Shown: positions 8,478-16,477, counted from the stretch's first letter. The stretch: 18,834 nucleotides of DNA from JACJXF01 sp964349045 (GCA_964349045.1 CAYGFI010000098.1:1-18834), one strand, 5' to 3'. Numbers and translations: made by a program. Notes: generated by a model from the letters alone, not told the origin.

Positions 8478-9746
8478 TTAAACCTGACTAACCTTAATGA
8501 TTTGCTCCCTGTCAGCTCCAACAGATACAAAGGTAACCGGGACTCCCAGCTCCTTTTCAAGGAAGGTGATGTAATCTTTAAGTGCCTTTGGAAACTGCTT
8601 TTGGTTTCTTATAGCTGTCAGGCCGGTCTTCCATCCCGGGAGGTCAGTATATACAGGTTTAGTATTTTCATCTATTTCATAGGGGAAATCGGTAAAGGTT
8701 TTATTTCCGGATTTATATGCAGTGGCAAGCCTTATGGTATCAAATGTATCGAGAACATCAACTTTGGTCATAATCAGCTGGGTTACACCATTCAACATAA
8801 TACTGTATTTCAGGGCAACCAGATCGATCCATCCGCAACGACGAGGTCTGCCTGTTGTTGATCCGAATTCATGACCAATGTTTCTGAGATTTTCACCGGT
8901 TTCATCAAACAACTCGGTAGGAAAGGGACCGCTTCCAACCCGGGTGCAATATGCCTTGAATATACCCATTACCTCTCCAATACTTGAGGGAGGAGCGCCC
9001 AGACCAGTGCAGACACCCGCACAGATGGTATTTGAAGAAGTAACGAAAGGGTAGGAGCCAAAATCAATATCGAGCATGGTTCCTTGTGCCCCTTCTGCCA
9101 GAATTTTTCTTCCTTCTTTTAAATAATTGTTGATTACATGCTCACTATCAATAAATTTGAATTTTTTGAGGGTGTTAATTCCCTCAAACCAATCAGCCTC
9201 ATTTTCTTCGATATTATATTCGAAATCATAAATCTTCAGAAGGTGTTTATGTTTTTCCTTCAGGTTGTTATATTTTCCCTGAAAATCAGTTTCTATATCC
9301 CCAACGCGTAGTCCGTTCCTTCCGGTTTTATCCATATAAGTCGGACCAATGCCTTTAAGGGTAGATCCGATTTTACTCATGCCTTTTGATTTTTCTGAAG
9401 CAGCATCGAGAATACGATGGGAGGGGAGAATTAAATGAGCTTTACGGGATATAACCAGGTTACTGGTTATATCAACACCCATTTGTGCAAGCTTATCAAC
9501 TTCTTTCCTGAATATTACAGGATCGAGTACGACACCATTACCAATGATGTTCAAAGTATTTTTCCTGAAAATTCCTGATGGAATATTATGCAATACATGC
9601 TTTATATTATTGAATTCGAGGGTATGTCCGGCATTGGGCCCTCCCTGGAACCTGGCAATCACATCGTATGCAGGTGACAAAACATCAACGATTTTCCCTT
9701 TACCTTCGTCTCCCCACTGGAGTCCAAGTATAACATCTATTTTCAA
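8478..9746 (-). CDS. purA: Adenylosuccinate synthetase
   Basis: This is the cytoplasmic enzyme of the AMP branch of purine synthesis, joining IMP and aspartate with GTP to make adenylosuccinate. At 422 aa it has the usual length. The GTP P-loop and catalytic aspartate lie in QWGDEGKGK (residues 10-18, D13). H41 is in QGGPNAGHT, and AEGAQGTMLDIDFGSYPF begins near residue 217. The aspartate/IMP loop is GSTTGRPRRCGW (295-306), and TKVD (327-330) is the guanine-recognition motif. The start is TTG at 9744-9746. Reading upstream in frame there is no ATG before a stop, and the next internal Met is beyond the P-loop, so TTG is the only reasonable start. Fur lies upstream behind two hairpins and the YhcH lipoprotein follows 11 nt downstream. 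In other bacteria PurA is inhibited by (p)ppGpp, which fits the nearby spoT gene. Confidence 0.96.
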   Translation of the reverse strand: MKIDVILGLQWGDEGKGKIVDVLSPAYDVIARFQGGPNAGHTLEFNNIKHVLHNIPSGIFRKNTLNIIGNGVVLDPVIFRKEVDKLAQMGVDITSNLVISRKAHLILPSHRILDAASEKSKGMSKIGSTLKGIGPTYMDKTGRNGLRVGDIETDFQGKYNNLKEKHKHLLKIYDFEYNIEENEADWFEGINTLKKFKFIDSEHVINNYLKEGRKILAEGAQGTMLDIDFGSYPFVTSSNTICAGVCTGLGAPPSSIGEVMGIFKAYCTRVGSGPFPTELFDETGENLRNIGHEFGSTTGRPRRCGWIDLVALKYSIMLNGVTQLIMTKVDVLDTFDTIRLATAYKSGNKTFTDFPYEIDENTKPVYTDLPGWKTGLTAIRNQKQFPKALKDYITFLEKELGVPVTFVSVGADREQIIKVSQV

Positions 9747-9777
9747 GTTACTGGAATTTAATGGTTTACAATAAAAA

Positions 9778-9794
9778 TGCCTGCTTTTCAGGCA
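9778..9794 (-). terminator. Short GC-rich hairpin with T-run upstream of purA
   Basis: On the minus strand TGCCTG and CAGGCA pair across AAAAG and are followed by TTTTTATTG, a small intrinsic-terminator shape. It most likely backs up the stronger fur terminator just upstream. It overlaps the candidate purA -7 element, so it would not be fully included in a transcript started there. Confidence 0.4.
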
Positions 9795-9800
9795 AAGCTA
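9793..9800 (-). promoter_or_regulatory. Candidate -7 element for purA (TAGCTTTG)
   Basis: On the minus strand TAGCTTTG matches the Bacteroidota TAnnTTTG element exactly and lies about 47 nt upstream of the purA TTG, after the fur terminator. I see no convincing TTG/TTTG -33 box upstream. Its 3' end overlaps the stem of the small hairpin at 9778-9794. Confidence 0.4.
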
Positions 9801-9810
9801 AAGGTAAAAA

Positions 9811-9834
9811 AAATCCCTCATAGAAGAGGGATTT
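9811..9834 (-). terminator. Intrinsic terminator of fur
   Basis: Arms AAATCCCTC and GAGGGATTT are perfect 9-bp complements around a 6-nt loop. Read on the minus strand the hairpin is followed by an uninterrupted T-run (complement of 9805-9812) and begins 24 nt after the fur stop codon. This is a textbook Rho-independent terminator separating fur from purA. Confidence 0.85.
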
Positions 9835-9858
9835 GTTAAAAGAATCTTAAAAAAAAAC

Positions 9859-10314
9859 TTATTTCCGAATGTCTTTATTATCCCGGCTTCTGCCGTAAAT
9901 GTAAAGGGAATGATGTGAAGGCTCAAAATTATTAAGCTCACTTGCAGTTTTTATAATTTCTTCGATGCGGGGATCACAGAATTCAATAACCTTTCCTGTA
10001 CCCAGATCGATCAGGTGATCGTGTTGCATGCACCGGTAGGCTTTTTCAAATTGGGCAATATTTTTTCCAAACTGGTGTTTGATAACCAGGTTGCAGTCGA
10101 GGAGCAATTCAATAGTATTGTACAGGGTTGCCCGGCTGACCCTGTAGTTCTTATTTTTCATAAAAATGTACAGGGATTCAATATCAAAATGTCCGTCGCG
10201 GGAATATATTTCGTCCAGAATAGCGTATCTCTCTGGTGTTTTTCTATGTCCCTTCTTTTCAAGATAATCGATAAAAATCTTTTTTACGGTTTCCTTCGTT
10301 TCTTCGCTTACCAT
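9859..10314 (-). CDS. Fur-family transcriptional regulator lacking the CxxC zinc pair
   Basis: This 151-aa metal- or peroxide-responsive DNA-binding repressor has an N-terminal winged helix (residues 1-80) containing GHRKTPERYAILDEIY and the recognition helix YRVSRATLYNTIELL. The C-terminal dimerisation and metal domain keeps likely regulatory ligands: H42, E90, H98 and H100 in CMQHDH, E111, and H134/H135 in HHSLYIYG. The structural-zinc cysteines normally found as HDHLICxxCGKV are absent; the sequence is HDHLIDLGTGKVIEF, with Asp103 and Thr106 at the cysteine positions. No second CxxC follows, only scattered single cysteines. Whether it senses iron, zinc, manganese or peroxide cannot be decided. 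It sits between spoT and purA, has its own promoter-like element and terminator, and is preceded by a perfect palindrome suited to autoregulation. Confidence 0.93.
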   Translation of the reverse strand: MVSEETKETVKKIFIDYLEKKGHRKTPERYAILDEIYSRDGHFDIESLYIFMKNKNYRVSRATLYNTIELLLDCNLVIKHQFGKNIAQFEKAYRCMQHDHLIDLGTGKVIEFCDPRIEEIIKTASELNNFEPSHHSLYIYGRSRDNKDIRK

Positions 10315-10319
10315 AACTT

Positions 10320-10340
10320 AGACTAATTAAAAATTAGTCT
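10320..10340 (-). promoter_or_regulatory. Palindromic operator upstream of fur (Fur/Per-box-like)
   Basis: Arms AGACTAATT (10320-10328) and AATTAGTCT (10332-10340) are perfect reverse complements around AAA. The site lies 6 nt upstream of the fur ATG and directly downstream of a -7 promoter element, over the expected transcription start. Size, AT-richness and position fit binding of a Fur-family dimer and negative autoregulation; the identity of the binding protein is inferred. Confidence 0.65.
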
Positions 10341-10348
10341 CAAAAATA
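10341..10348 (-). promoter_or_regulatory. Candidate -7 element for fur (TATTTTTG)
   Basis: On the minus strand TATTTTTG matches TAnnTTTG exactly and is contiguous with the palindrome that follows. A transcript starting a few bases downstream would have a leader of roughly 20-25 nt, normal for this phylum. No clear -33 box is seen. Confidence 0.5.
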
Positions 10349-10479
10349 AGTAAAAATTTGCGAATTTGATAAATCTGCCGGTTAAAATTTATATACAATC
10401 TATTTTGTTCTCAGGATAAAGGGTTAAGGATATGATTTATCTTATTTTATTCCCATACGATTGAATGGGAGTTATCCCC

Positions 10480-10507
10480 AAAAAATAAGCTAAGAAAGTT
10501 TTAAGCT
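10480..10507 (-). terminator. Weak candidate terminator of the spoT/relA gene
   Basis: Just after the spoT/relA stop, the minus strand reads AGCTTAA, a 7-nt spacer and TTAGCT. These pair with one bulged base and are followed by TATTTTTTGGGG. The stem is short and AT-rich, so this is a tentative call. The rest of 10349-10479 shows no open frame and only a further short hairpin (TCCCAT at 10451-10456 with ATGGGA at 10465-10470). Confidence 0.35.
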
Positions 10508-10512
10508 CATAA

Positions 10513-12732
10513 TTATTCCTTGCTTTCCACCCTATGAACGCTTTCCACGCCTTTAATCTTAATCAGATTCATAATCAGATTATTCAGGTCAGCAGTATTG
10601 TGTACATACAATTCGATAGTGCCTTCGAAAATGCCATCATGCCCGTGCAGGTTTATGGTTCGTATATTTACGCTTAACTCTTTTGAGATAACCGTAGTGA
10701 TGTTGTTATAAATACCAAACCTGTCAAAACCATTGATGGCAATAGTTACCAGGTAAGCAAGGATCTTGTGTTTTGTCCACCTGACAGGGATCACCCGGTT
10801 ACCCTCCCTTGATGAAAGTTTAACTGCTTCCTCGCAGCGTGCCTGATGGATGATTACCGAATCGAACTCATCTTTGTAACCGATTACCTCATCTCCCGGG
10901 ATGGGATTACAGCATTTTGCCAGAACATAGTTTTTCTCTTCATCATCAGGTCCATCGTGTACAAAAAAAGTACCCCTTGGATCAGAAGCCGTACCTCCCT
11001 TACTTTTGGTTAATCCAGACTTTGAAAGAGACAGGTCCCAATATTTGATCCACTTACTTTTGGTGTTTTTCCGAAGAATTTTTTTCAGATCCTCAAGAGT
11101 TACCAGGCCACTCCCAATAGAAGAGTAAAGCTCGTCTTTAGATGCAACTTCGTATGCGGGCAGCAATTTCTTAAAAATGCGGGAACTGGGCTGAAGTTTA
11201 AGTTCAAGGAGCTTTTCTTCAAGTAGATTTTTCCCTACTTCAATACGATTCTTTGTTTCGGCTTTAAGGGCAGTTTTAATGGCGCTTTTAGCTTTAACAG
11301 TAATAGCATAATCGAGCAATTCTCTCTGAACTTTTTGGTTTTCAGATGTAATAATTTCTACCTGGTCACCACTTTGAAGCTGATGGTTCAGAGGCACAAG
11401 GTGGTGATTGATCTTGGCACCGATCGCTTTATTTCCTATTTTGGTGTGAATTTCATAAGCGAAATCAAGGGCGGTAGCGCCCACCGGAAGTGATTTTATC
11501 TGACCTTTTGGAGTGAATACGAAGATTTCAGAGGAGAAGAGATTCATCTTGAAATCATCAAGAAACTCCATAGCATCAGTAGTTGGATTTTCCAGCAGTT
11601 CACGGATCTTTTTCAACCACTTATCAAGTTCTCTGTCGTCTGCTCCTGGTTCCTTATATTTCCAATGAGCAGCAAATCCTCTTTCTGCAATTTCGTCCAT
11701 TCGGTGCGAGCGTATCTGAACTTCTATCCATTTTCCGTATGGTCCCATTACCGTTGCATGTAAAGCCTCATAACCATTGACTTTTGGAGTTGAAACCCAG
11801 TCGCGGATTCGGTCAGGACGGGGAGGGTAAATATCTGTAATAAGCGAATAAATACTCCAGCATTGGGCTTTTTCAGGTAAAGCAGGTACGGGATCGAATA
11901 CGATCCGGATGGCAAGGAGATCAAAGATTTCCTCGAACTCCACGTTTTTCTGTTGCATTTTGTTCCATACTGAATAAATCGATTTAGGTCGTCCGCTGAT
12001 CTGAAACTGAATCCCATTTTTTACAAGCTTATCGATTATTGGCAGTGAAAACTTATTTATCAGGCTTATGCGTTTTTCCTCGTTATCACGGATTTTATTA
12101 ACAATCTCCTCATATATTTTTGGATAACGGTATTTTAAGGAAAGATCTTCAAGTTCGGTTTTGATCGTGTAAAGGCCGAGGCGGTGTGCAAGCGGGGCAA
12201 AAAGATATATAGTTTCTCCTGCAATTTTAATTTGTTTATGCCGGGGGAGGGAATCGAGCGTACGCATATTGTGCAGTCGATCGGCTAATTTTATCAGGAT
12301 TACTCTTACATCTTCCGATAGCGTCAAAAGCATCTTTCTGAAGTTTTCAGCCTGCAGGGAAGATTTATTATCAAAAACGCCTGAAATCTTGGTAAGTCCG
12401 TCGATGATTGAAGCCACCTTTGAACCGAAATTGCTTTCAATGTCTTCTAAGGAGTAATCAGTGTCTTCAACTACATCATGGAGAAGTGCAGATATAATTG
12501 ATTTAACACCAAGTCCGATTTCCTGGTTAACTATTTTGGCAACGGCTATGGGATGGACAATATAAGGTTCACCGGATTTCCTTCTCATTCCCCGGTGTGC
12601 TTCAAAGGCAAAGTGAAAGGCTTTGGTTATCATATCCCTGTCGTCATCTGTTTGACAGAATGTACAACTTTCCAGGAGTTCATCAAATTGCCTCTGTATT
12701 TCCGCTTGTTCCGTCTTCTCAATTACCGTCAT
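10513..12732 (-). CDS. Bifunctional (p)ppGpp synthetase/hydrolase (Rel/SpoT)
   Basis: This cytoplasmic long RSH enzyme of 739 aa makes and degrades the stringent-response alarmones. The HD hydrolase domain looks intact: H46, H60, HD 85-86, ED 89-90, and DRLHN at 151-155. The synthetase domain has SGRPKSIYSVWNKMQ (246-260), DLLAIRIVFD (271-280) and TPKVNGYEALHATVMG (315-330). The charge-class motif that is RxKD in bifunctional enzymes reads RIRD (308-311), and it is not the ExDD of RelA-only synthetases. The TGS domain covers about 402-463. The zinc-finger/RIS domain has CC607-608 plus H629 and C633, and an ACT domain occupies about 659-735. The start is ATG at 12730-12732. The gene lies upstream of fur and purA on the same strand. 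Since both activities look present, it may be the cell's only long RSH protein. Confidence 0.95.
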   Translation of the reverse strand: MTVIEKTEQAEIQRQFDELLESCTFCQTDDDRDMITKAFHFAFEAHRGMRRKSGEPYIVHPIAVAKIVNQEIGLGVKSIISALLHDVVEDTDYSLEDIESNFGSKVASIIDGLTKISGVFDNKSSLQAENFRKMLLTLSEDVRVILIKLADRLHNMRTLDSLPRHKQIKIAGETIYLFAPLAHRLGLYTIKTELEDLSLKYRYPKIYEEIVNKIRDNEEKRISLINKFSLPIIDKLVKNGIQFQISGRPKSIYSVWNKMQQKNVEFEEIFDLLAIRIVFDPVPALPEKAQCWSIYSLITDIYPPRPDRIRDWVSTPKVNGYEALHATVMGPYGKWIEVQIRSHRMDEIAERGFAAHWKYKEPGADDRELDKWLKKIRELLENPTTDAMEFLDDFKMNLFSSEIFVFTPKGQIKSLPVGATALDFAYEIHTKIGNKAIGAKINHHLVPLNHQLQSGDQVEIITSENQKVQRELLDYAITVKAKSAIKTALKAETKNRIEVGKNLLEEKLLELKLQPSSRIFKKLLPAYEVASKDELYSSIGSGLVTLEDLKKILRKNTKSKWIKYWDLSLSKSGLTKSKGGTASDPRGTFFVHDGPDDEEKNYVLAKCCNPIPGDEVIGYKDEFDSVIIHQARCEEAVKLSSREGNRVIPVRWTKHKILAYLVTIAINGFDRFGIYNNITTVISKELSVNIRTINLHGHDGIFEGTIELYVHNTADLNNLIMNLIKIKGVESVHRVESKE

Positions 12733-12909
12733 TAACAGAGTTTATTTCATTAGTGTCGGAAACTTAAAATTAAAGATCTAAAGATAATGAATTCAGAGAA
12801 AATATTATACGCAATATATCAAGGAAGCAATATAAACAGTACGATAATATACCAGGCATGTTTTTTTACCTACCCAGGCTCTTTCCGGTGGTGTACCGGT
12901 ATGTTTTTG

Positions 12910-14418
12910 TCAGGGATAGAATACAGTAACATGTCCTGTTTTCTCAACTTTTACCCCGTTGAAGGGCACATACTGAACATGATAAATATAAACACCTGCA
13001 GGGGCATAATTGTTTCCGCGGATTCTTCCGTCCCAGCCAATATCGGGACTTGTGGACTCAAAGACAATAAATCCGTTGCGGTCATAGATCAGAAAAAGAT
13101 AGATGTTGGGGAAAAAGGTTAATTGGGGGGTAAAGATATCATTTTTACCATCTCCATTGGGAGTGAAGGCATTAGGTATCTTCCAGACTTCGGATTTGAC
13201 TTGTATTTCGAGGAAATTGGAAAATGATTGGTTTAAAGTTCCCTTTTCAACAGCCCGAACCCGGTAAATAATTTTTCCTGTGTAATTCTGTCCCATAATG
13301 GTTGAAAGATCATCGATATACCTTGTTCCCATTGCATCTAAAGTACCTAATAATATTGAGTTTCCGTCAGTATCGAGCCGGAATATTTCATAATAATCTG
13401 TTCCGTGAGGAAATCCGTTGTAAGAATTCCAAAACAGGGTATCTAGGTTTTCTTTATCATTATAACTTCCGGAAAGCAATATATTCGTTCCCAGATTAGA
13501 GGTACTGATTACAACCCCACACGTATTCAAGGCCCCGATCCGGTAGAAATATTTTTCTTTCGAAGTTAAGATAGAATCGGAAATGATTTGAGGTGATGAA
13601 TTTATACTATGGTACGATTTCACTGGCACGCGTTGCATTGAATCATTATTGGATTTTAATAAGGCAAAATCTGTAATGGCTGTTGATTCGGAAAATCTGA
13701 ACTGAAGATCAACCGTATTTGGACCGGTTACCGTAACATAGTCGAGATGCAATTCTTCAGGTGGAAGAGGCATATAGGTATATTTGGAGGCGATATTTGA
13801 AAAGGAAGTCAGGGTATTAAAGTTGACTCCCACAACAAAATAATGAAACTGTTTGTTTTCCGGGATTTCGTATAAAACAAAACTTGTATCGGATGCATTT
13901 TGCCCTGCAATTGTGTCAAACGATCCGTTTTCTTTTCGCTCATAAACAAGGTAACCACTGACACTATTTCCCCATCCCTGGTATTTATTCCATCGCAGAG
14001 TAAGATTGCTATTACATGAATCGTAAGTTACCGTAGTGTGAATTGTGCTGTGAAGACCCGGTTTACGGATACTTTCATTGCCTGCATCATCCACTGCGCT
14101 TACACTGTAGAGAATCGGCTGAATTCCTGATAAGCCTGATGTTATATGAGTATAACTGTTGCTTGTCGCAGGTACGGAATCAAACTTCACTCCTTCATAA
14201 CCGTTTGGTGTTTTGACTTCATAATACAATCTGTATCGGATGACATCAGGGGAAGGACTTTTTTCCCAGAATATATTCACGTTATTATTTGATGTATCAA
14301 CTGTAACGTAACTTATTACAGGTTTTTCAGGAGGAGTATTATCCTGAGCGTCAATTTCTCCTCCGCCGAAAAGGAAGATAAATAAAATCAGATAAAATTT
14401 ATAAGTCTGCCAATTCAT
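12910..14418 (-). CDS. Secreted FN3-like protein with CHU_C (T9SS type B) C-terminal domain
   Basis: This 502-aa exported protein has a signal peptide (YKFYLILFIFLFGGG, cleavage near IDAQ|D). About four fibronectin-III-like beta-sandwich units follow, near residues 28-125, 128-205, 215-305 and 310-395; the first is marked by VNIFWEKSPSPDVIRYRLYY and SAVDDAGNES. The C-terminal 90 residues are a canonical CHU_C domain: IPNAFTPNGDGKNDIFTP, then IYDRNGFIVFES, IGWDGRIRGN, PAGVYIYHVQY and a final VTVFYP. It should pass the outer membrane by type IX secretion and end on the surface or in the medium. No catalytic motif is visible, so a structural or adhesive role is inferred. It starts at the ATG at 14416-14418, has no PorP/SprF gene beside it, and is divergent from the ClC gene. 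Confidence 0.9.
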   Translation of the reverse strand: MNWQTYKFYLILFIFLFGGGEIDAQDNTPPEKPVISYVTVDTSNNNVNIFWEKSPSPDVIRYRLYYEVKTPNGYEGVKFDSVPATSNSYTHITSGLSGIQPILYSVSAVDDAGNESIRKPGLHSTIHTTVTYDSCNSNLTLRWNKYQGWGNSVSGYLVYERKENGSFDTIAGQNASDTSFVLYEIPENKQFHYFVVGVNFNTLTSFSNIASKYTYMPLPPEELHLDYVTVTGPNTVDLQFRFSESTAITDFALLKSNNDSMQRVPVKSYHSINSSPQIISDSILTSKEKYFYRIGALNTCGVVISTSNLGTNILLSGSYNDKENLDTLFWNSYNGFPHGTDYYEIFRLDTDGNSILLGTLDAMGTRYIDDLSTIMGQNYTGKIIYRVRAVEKGTLNQSFSNFLEIQVKSEVWKIPNAFTPNGDGKNDIFTPQLTFFPNIYLFLIYDRNGFIVFESTSPDIGWDGRIRGNNYAPAGVYIYHVQYVPFNGVKVEKTGHVTVFYP

Positions 14419-14594
14419 ATCCTGATAACGAAAAATTGTAATCCTTAGTGTTTAAAATTTTGGTTCGAAATTAGTGTTTTATAGTGTATGCACGAAAATA
14501 ATTTTTAAACATCTGAAAATCAGTTTTAAAATTCGCTCTATATTTTTTGGGTTGAAGTTTTTATTATAGCTTCTCACTTGTTACCTTTACGTCT

Positions 14595-16370
14595 GTGAAT
14601 AACCTGAGATTTTACAAAGCAATTATCAACTTCCGCGACAAACATCTCGGGCCCAGACGATTTGTTATCCTTCTGAGTTTTGTTGTTGGCGTTTTTGGAG
14701 GATTGGCCGCTGTGGTTTTAAAAAATCTCATTTTCATGGTTGAAGATTTACTGGTGCATGGTTTCAATGTCGATCGCGTAAACTGGTATTATTTTGCCCT
14801 TCCTCTTATTGGCATTTTTCTTACTGTGATTTTTGTAAAATATTTAGTTAAGGATAAAATTTCGCACGGGATTTCCCGGATTCTCTATGCCATATCACGT
14901 AAGAAAAGCATTCTGGCTGCTCATAATATGTATTCTTCGATGATTGCCAGTTCACTTACCGTTGGTTTCGGAGGGTCAGTAGGACTGGAAGCTCCCATAG
15001 TACTTACGGGTTCTGCTATAGGTTCCAGGATTTCGAATTTTTTCCACATGGATTACAGATCTACAACACTTATGCTCGGTTGTGGTGCAACTGCCGCGAT
15101 AGCAGGAATCTTCAAGGCTCCCATTGCTGCCCTGGTATTTGCCCTCGAAGTCCTTATGCTCGATCTGACCATGTGGTCTTTGATTCCATTAATGATTTCG
15201 GCTGTTACCGGCGCTTCTGTCTCCTATTTCCTTATGGGTAAAGGGGCTATTTTCTATTTCTCCCTGCAGGATCCTTTTATATTGGGTAATTTGCCTTTTT
15301 ATGCTTTGTTAGGGATAATTTCAGGCTTCTTTTCTCTTTATGTTACGAAAGGAACTCTTTATATCGAGGGAGTTTTTTCCCGCTTTAAAAATCCGTATGG
15401 AAAACTTCTGATTGGAGGATCAATTCTTGGAATTCTTATTTTGTTGTTTCCTCCACTTTTTGGTGAAGGATATATTTCGTTAAAGGCTCTGCTTACCGGA
15501 CAGGTGCAGGATTTAACCCATAACAGTTTATTCTATGATTTCCGCGGTAATTCATGGATACTTATTTTGTATATGGGATTAGTTTTAGTTTTTAAGGTTA
15601 TTGCAATGTCGGTAACAAATGGAAGCGGGGGAGTTGGAGGAATATTTGCACCATCATTGTTTATGGGAGGGATACTGGGATTCATGGTTTCAAAAAGTCT
15701 AAACATATTCCATTTTACCAGTGTATCAGAACGAAATTTTATCCTTGTTGGTATGGCAGGAGTAATGGCAGGTGTAATGCATGCTCCTCTTACTGCAATC
15801 TTTTTAATTGCGGAGATAACAGGTGGTTACGGTCTGTTTATCCCTTTATTATTAACTGCTGCTATATCATATCTTACCAGTTATTCTTTTCAGCATCATT
15901 CAATTTATACTGAGCGCCTGGCCAGTCGCGGTGATCTGATCACCCATCACAAGGATAAAGCTGTTCTGACTTTGCTTAATCTGGAATCGGTTATTGAAAG
16001 AGATCTTAAGATTATCAGTCCCGGTGCAACCTTAGGCGACCTTGTAAAGCTGATTTCCAAGTCGAAAAGAAATATTTTTCCGGTGGTTGATGAAAATGGC
16101 AACCTTGAAGGGATTATCCTGCTGGATGATGTACGGGGAATCATATTTAATCATGAATTATACGATTCTACCCTGGTTGCCGATCTGATGGTTTCACCTC
16201 CGGCAGTTGTGTCTCCGGGTGAGCCCATGGGACATGTGATGCAGAAATTTGAAGATTCAGGAGCATGGAACCTACCTGTAACTGATGGGAAAATCTATAT
16301 CGGTTTTGTTTCAAAAGCCAGGATATTTAATATGTACAGGAAATTGTTGGTGCAGTTTAGTGATGAATAA
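14595..16370 (+). CDS. ClC-family anion channel/transporter with tandem CBS domains
   Basis: This 591-aa inner-membrane protein has a ClC core at residues 1-450 and two CBS domains in the cytoplasmic tail (about 467-525 and 528-585). The gating glutamate is E132 in GGSVGLEAPIVL. The anion-site motif GxFxP is GGIFAPSLFMGG near residue 348, and the conserved C-terminal tyrosine lies in HHSIYTERLASRG. The GSGIP motif, whose serine binds chloride in E. coli ClC, reads SHGIS (90-94). The internal proton glutamate (E203 in E. coli) is V186 in FKAPIAALVFALEVL. CBS pairs commonly bind adenine nucleotides, so nucleotide control is plausible. The start is GTG at 14595; the frame is closed by TGA at 14553-14555 and contains no earlier ATG. 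Channel versus proton-coupled antiport is undecided. Confidence 0.92.
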   Translation: MNNLRFYKAIINFRDKHLGPRRFVILLSFVVGVFGGLAAVVLKNLIFMVEDLLVHGFNVDRVNWYYFALPLIGIFLTVIFVKYLVKDKISHGISRILYAISRKKSILAAHNMYSSMIASSLTVGFGGSVGLEAPIVLTGSAIGSRISNFFHMDYRSTTLMLGCGATAAIAGIFKAPIAALVFALEVLMLDLTMWSLIPLMISAVTGASVSYFLMGKGAIFYFSLQDPFILGNLPFYALLGIISGFFSLYVTKGTLYIEGVFSRFKNPYGKLLIGGSILGILILLFPPLFGEGYISLKALLTGQVQDLTHNSLFYDFRGNSWILILYMGLVLVFKVIAMSVTNGSGGVGGIFAPSLFMGGILGFMVSKSLNIFHFTSVSERNFILVGMAGVMAGVMHAPLTAIFLIAEITGGYGLFIPLLLTAAISYLTSYSFQHHSIYTERLASRGDLITHHKDKAVLTLLNLESVIERDLKIISPGATLGDLVKLISKSKRNIFPVVDENGNLEGIILLDDVRGIIFNHELYDSTLVADLMVSPPAVVSPGEPMGHVMQKFEDSGAWNLPVTDGKIYIGFVSKARIFNMYRKLLVQFSDE

Positions 16371-16372
16371 TT

Positions 16373-16403
16373 TAATCAATTGCACACCAGGTGGAATTGA
16401 TTA
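16373..16403 (+). terminator. Hairpin downstream of the ClC gene
   Basis: TAATCAATT (16373-16381) and AATTGATTA (16395-16403) are exact complements, with an inner CAC/GTG pairing, 2 nt after the ClC stop. The T-rich stretch TTATCTTTTATTCTTATTC follows. It is a likely AT-rich intrinsic terminator between the ClC gene and glyA. Confidence 0.55.
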
Positions 16404-16450
16404 GTTATCTTTTATTCTTATTCATATAGAAAAAATCTAAATCAAAAACC

Positions 16451-16458
16451 TAAATTTG
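16451..16458 (+). promoter_or_regulatory. Candidate -7 element for glyA (TAAATTTG)
   Basis: TAAATTTG is an exact TAnnTTTG match 19 nt upstream of the glyA ATG and just after the ClC terminator, so it is well placed for a short leader. No distinct -33 TTTG is seen. Confidence 0.45.
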
Positions 16459-16477
16459 AGGTATAAATAATCAAATC

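Noticed and set aside
9778..9800. Transcription attenuator in the purA leader
   Set aside because: The hairpin overlaps the only promoter-like element, so it would not be fully transcribed from there; it fits better as a second fur terminator.
12852..12900. Repeated CCAGGC (12852-12857, 12874-12879) and CCGGT/ACCGG hairpin (12885-12899) between spoT and the FN3 gene
   Set aside because: The repeats are short and direct, and the hairpin lacks a T-run in the direction of the FN3 gene, so no terminator or operator can be supported.
14466..14473. TAATTTCG on the minus strand upstream of the FN3/CHU_C gene, and the similar TATATTCG at 2086-2093 upstream of the acyl-CoA synthetase gene
   Set aside because: Both miss one conserved T of TAnnTTTG and have no -33 partner; they are noted only as weak promoter candidates.
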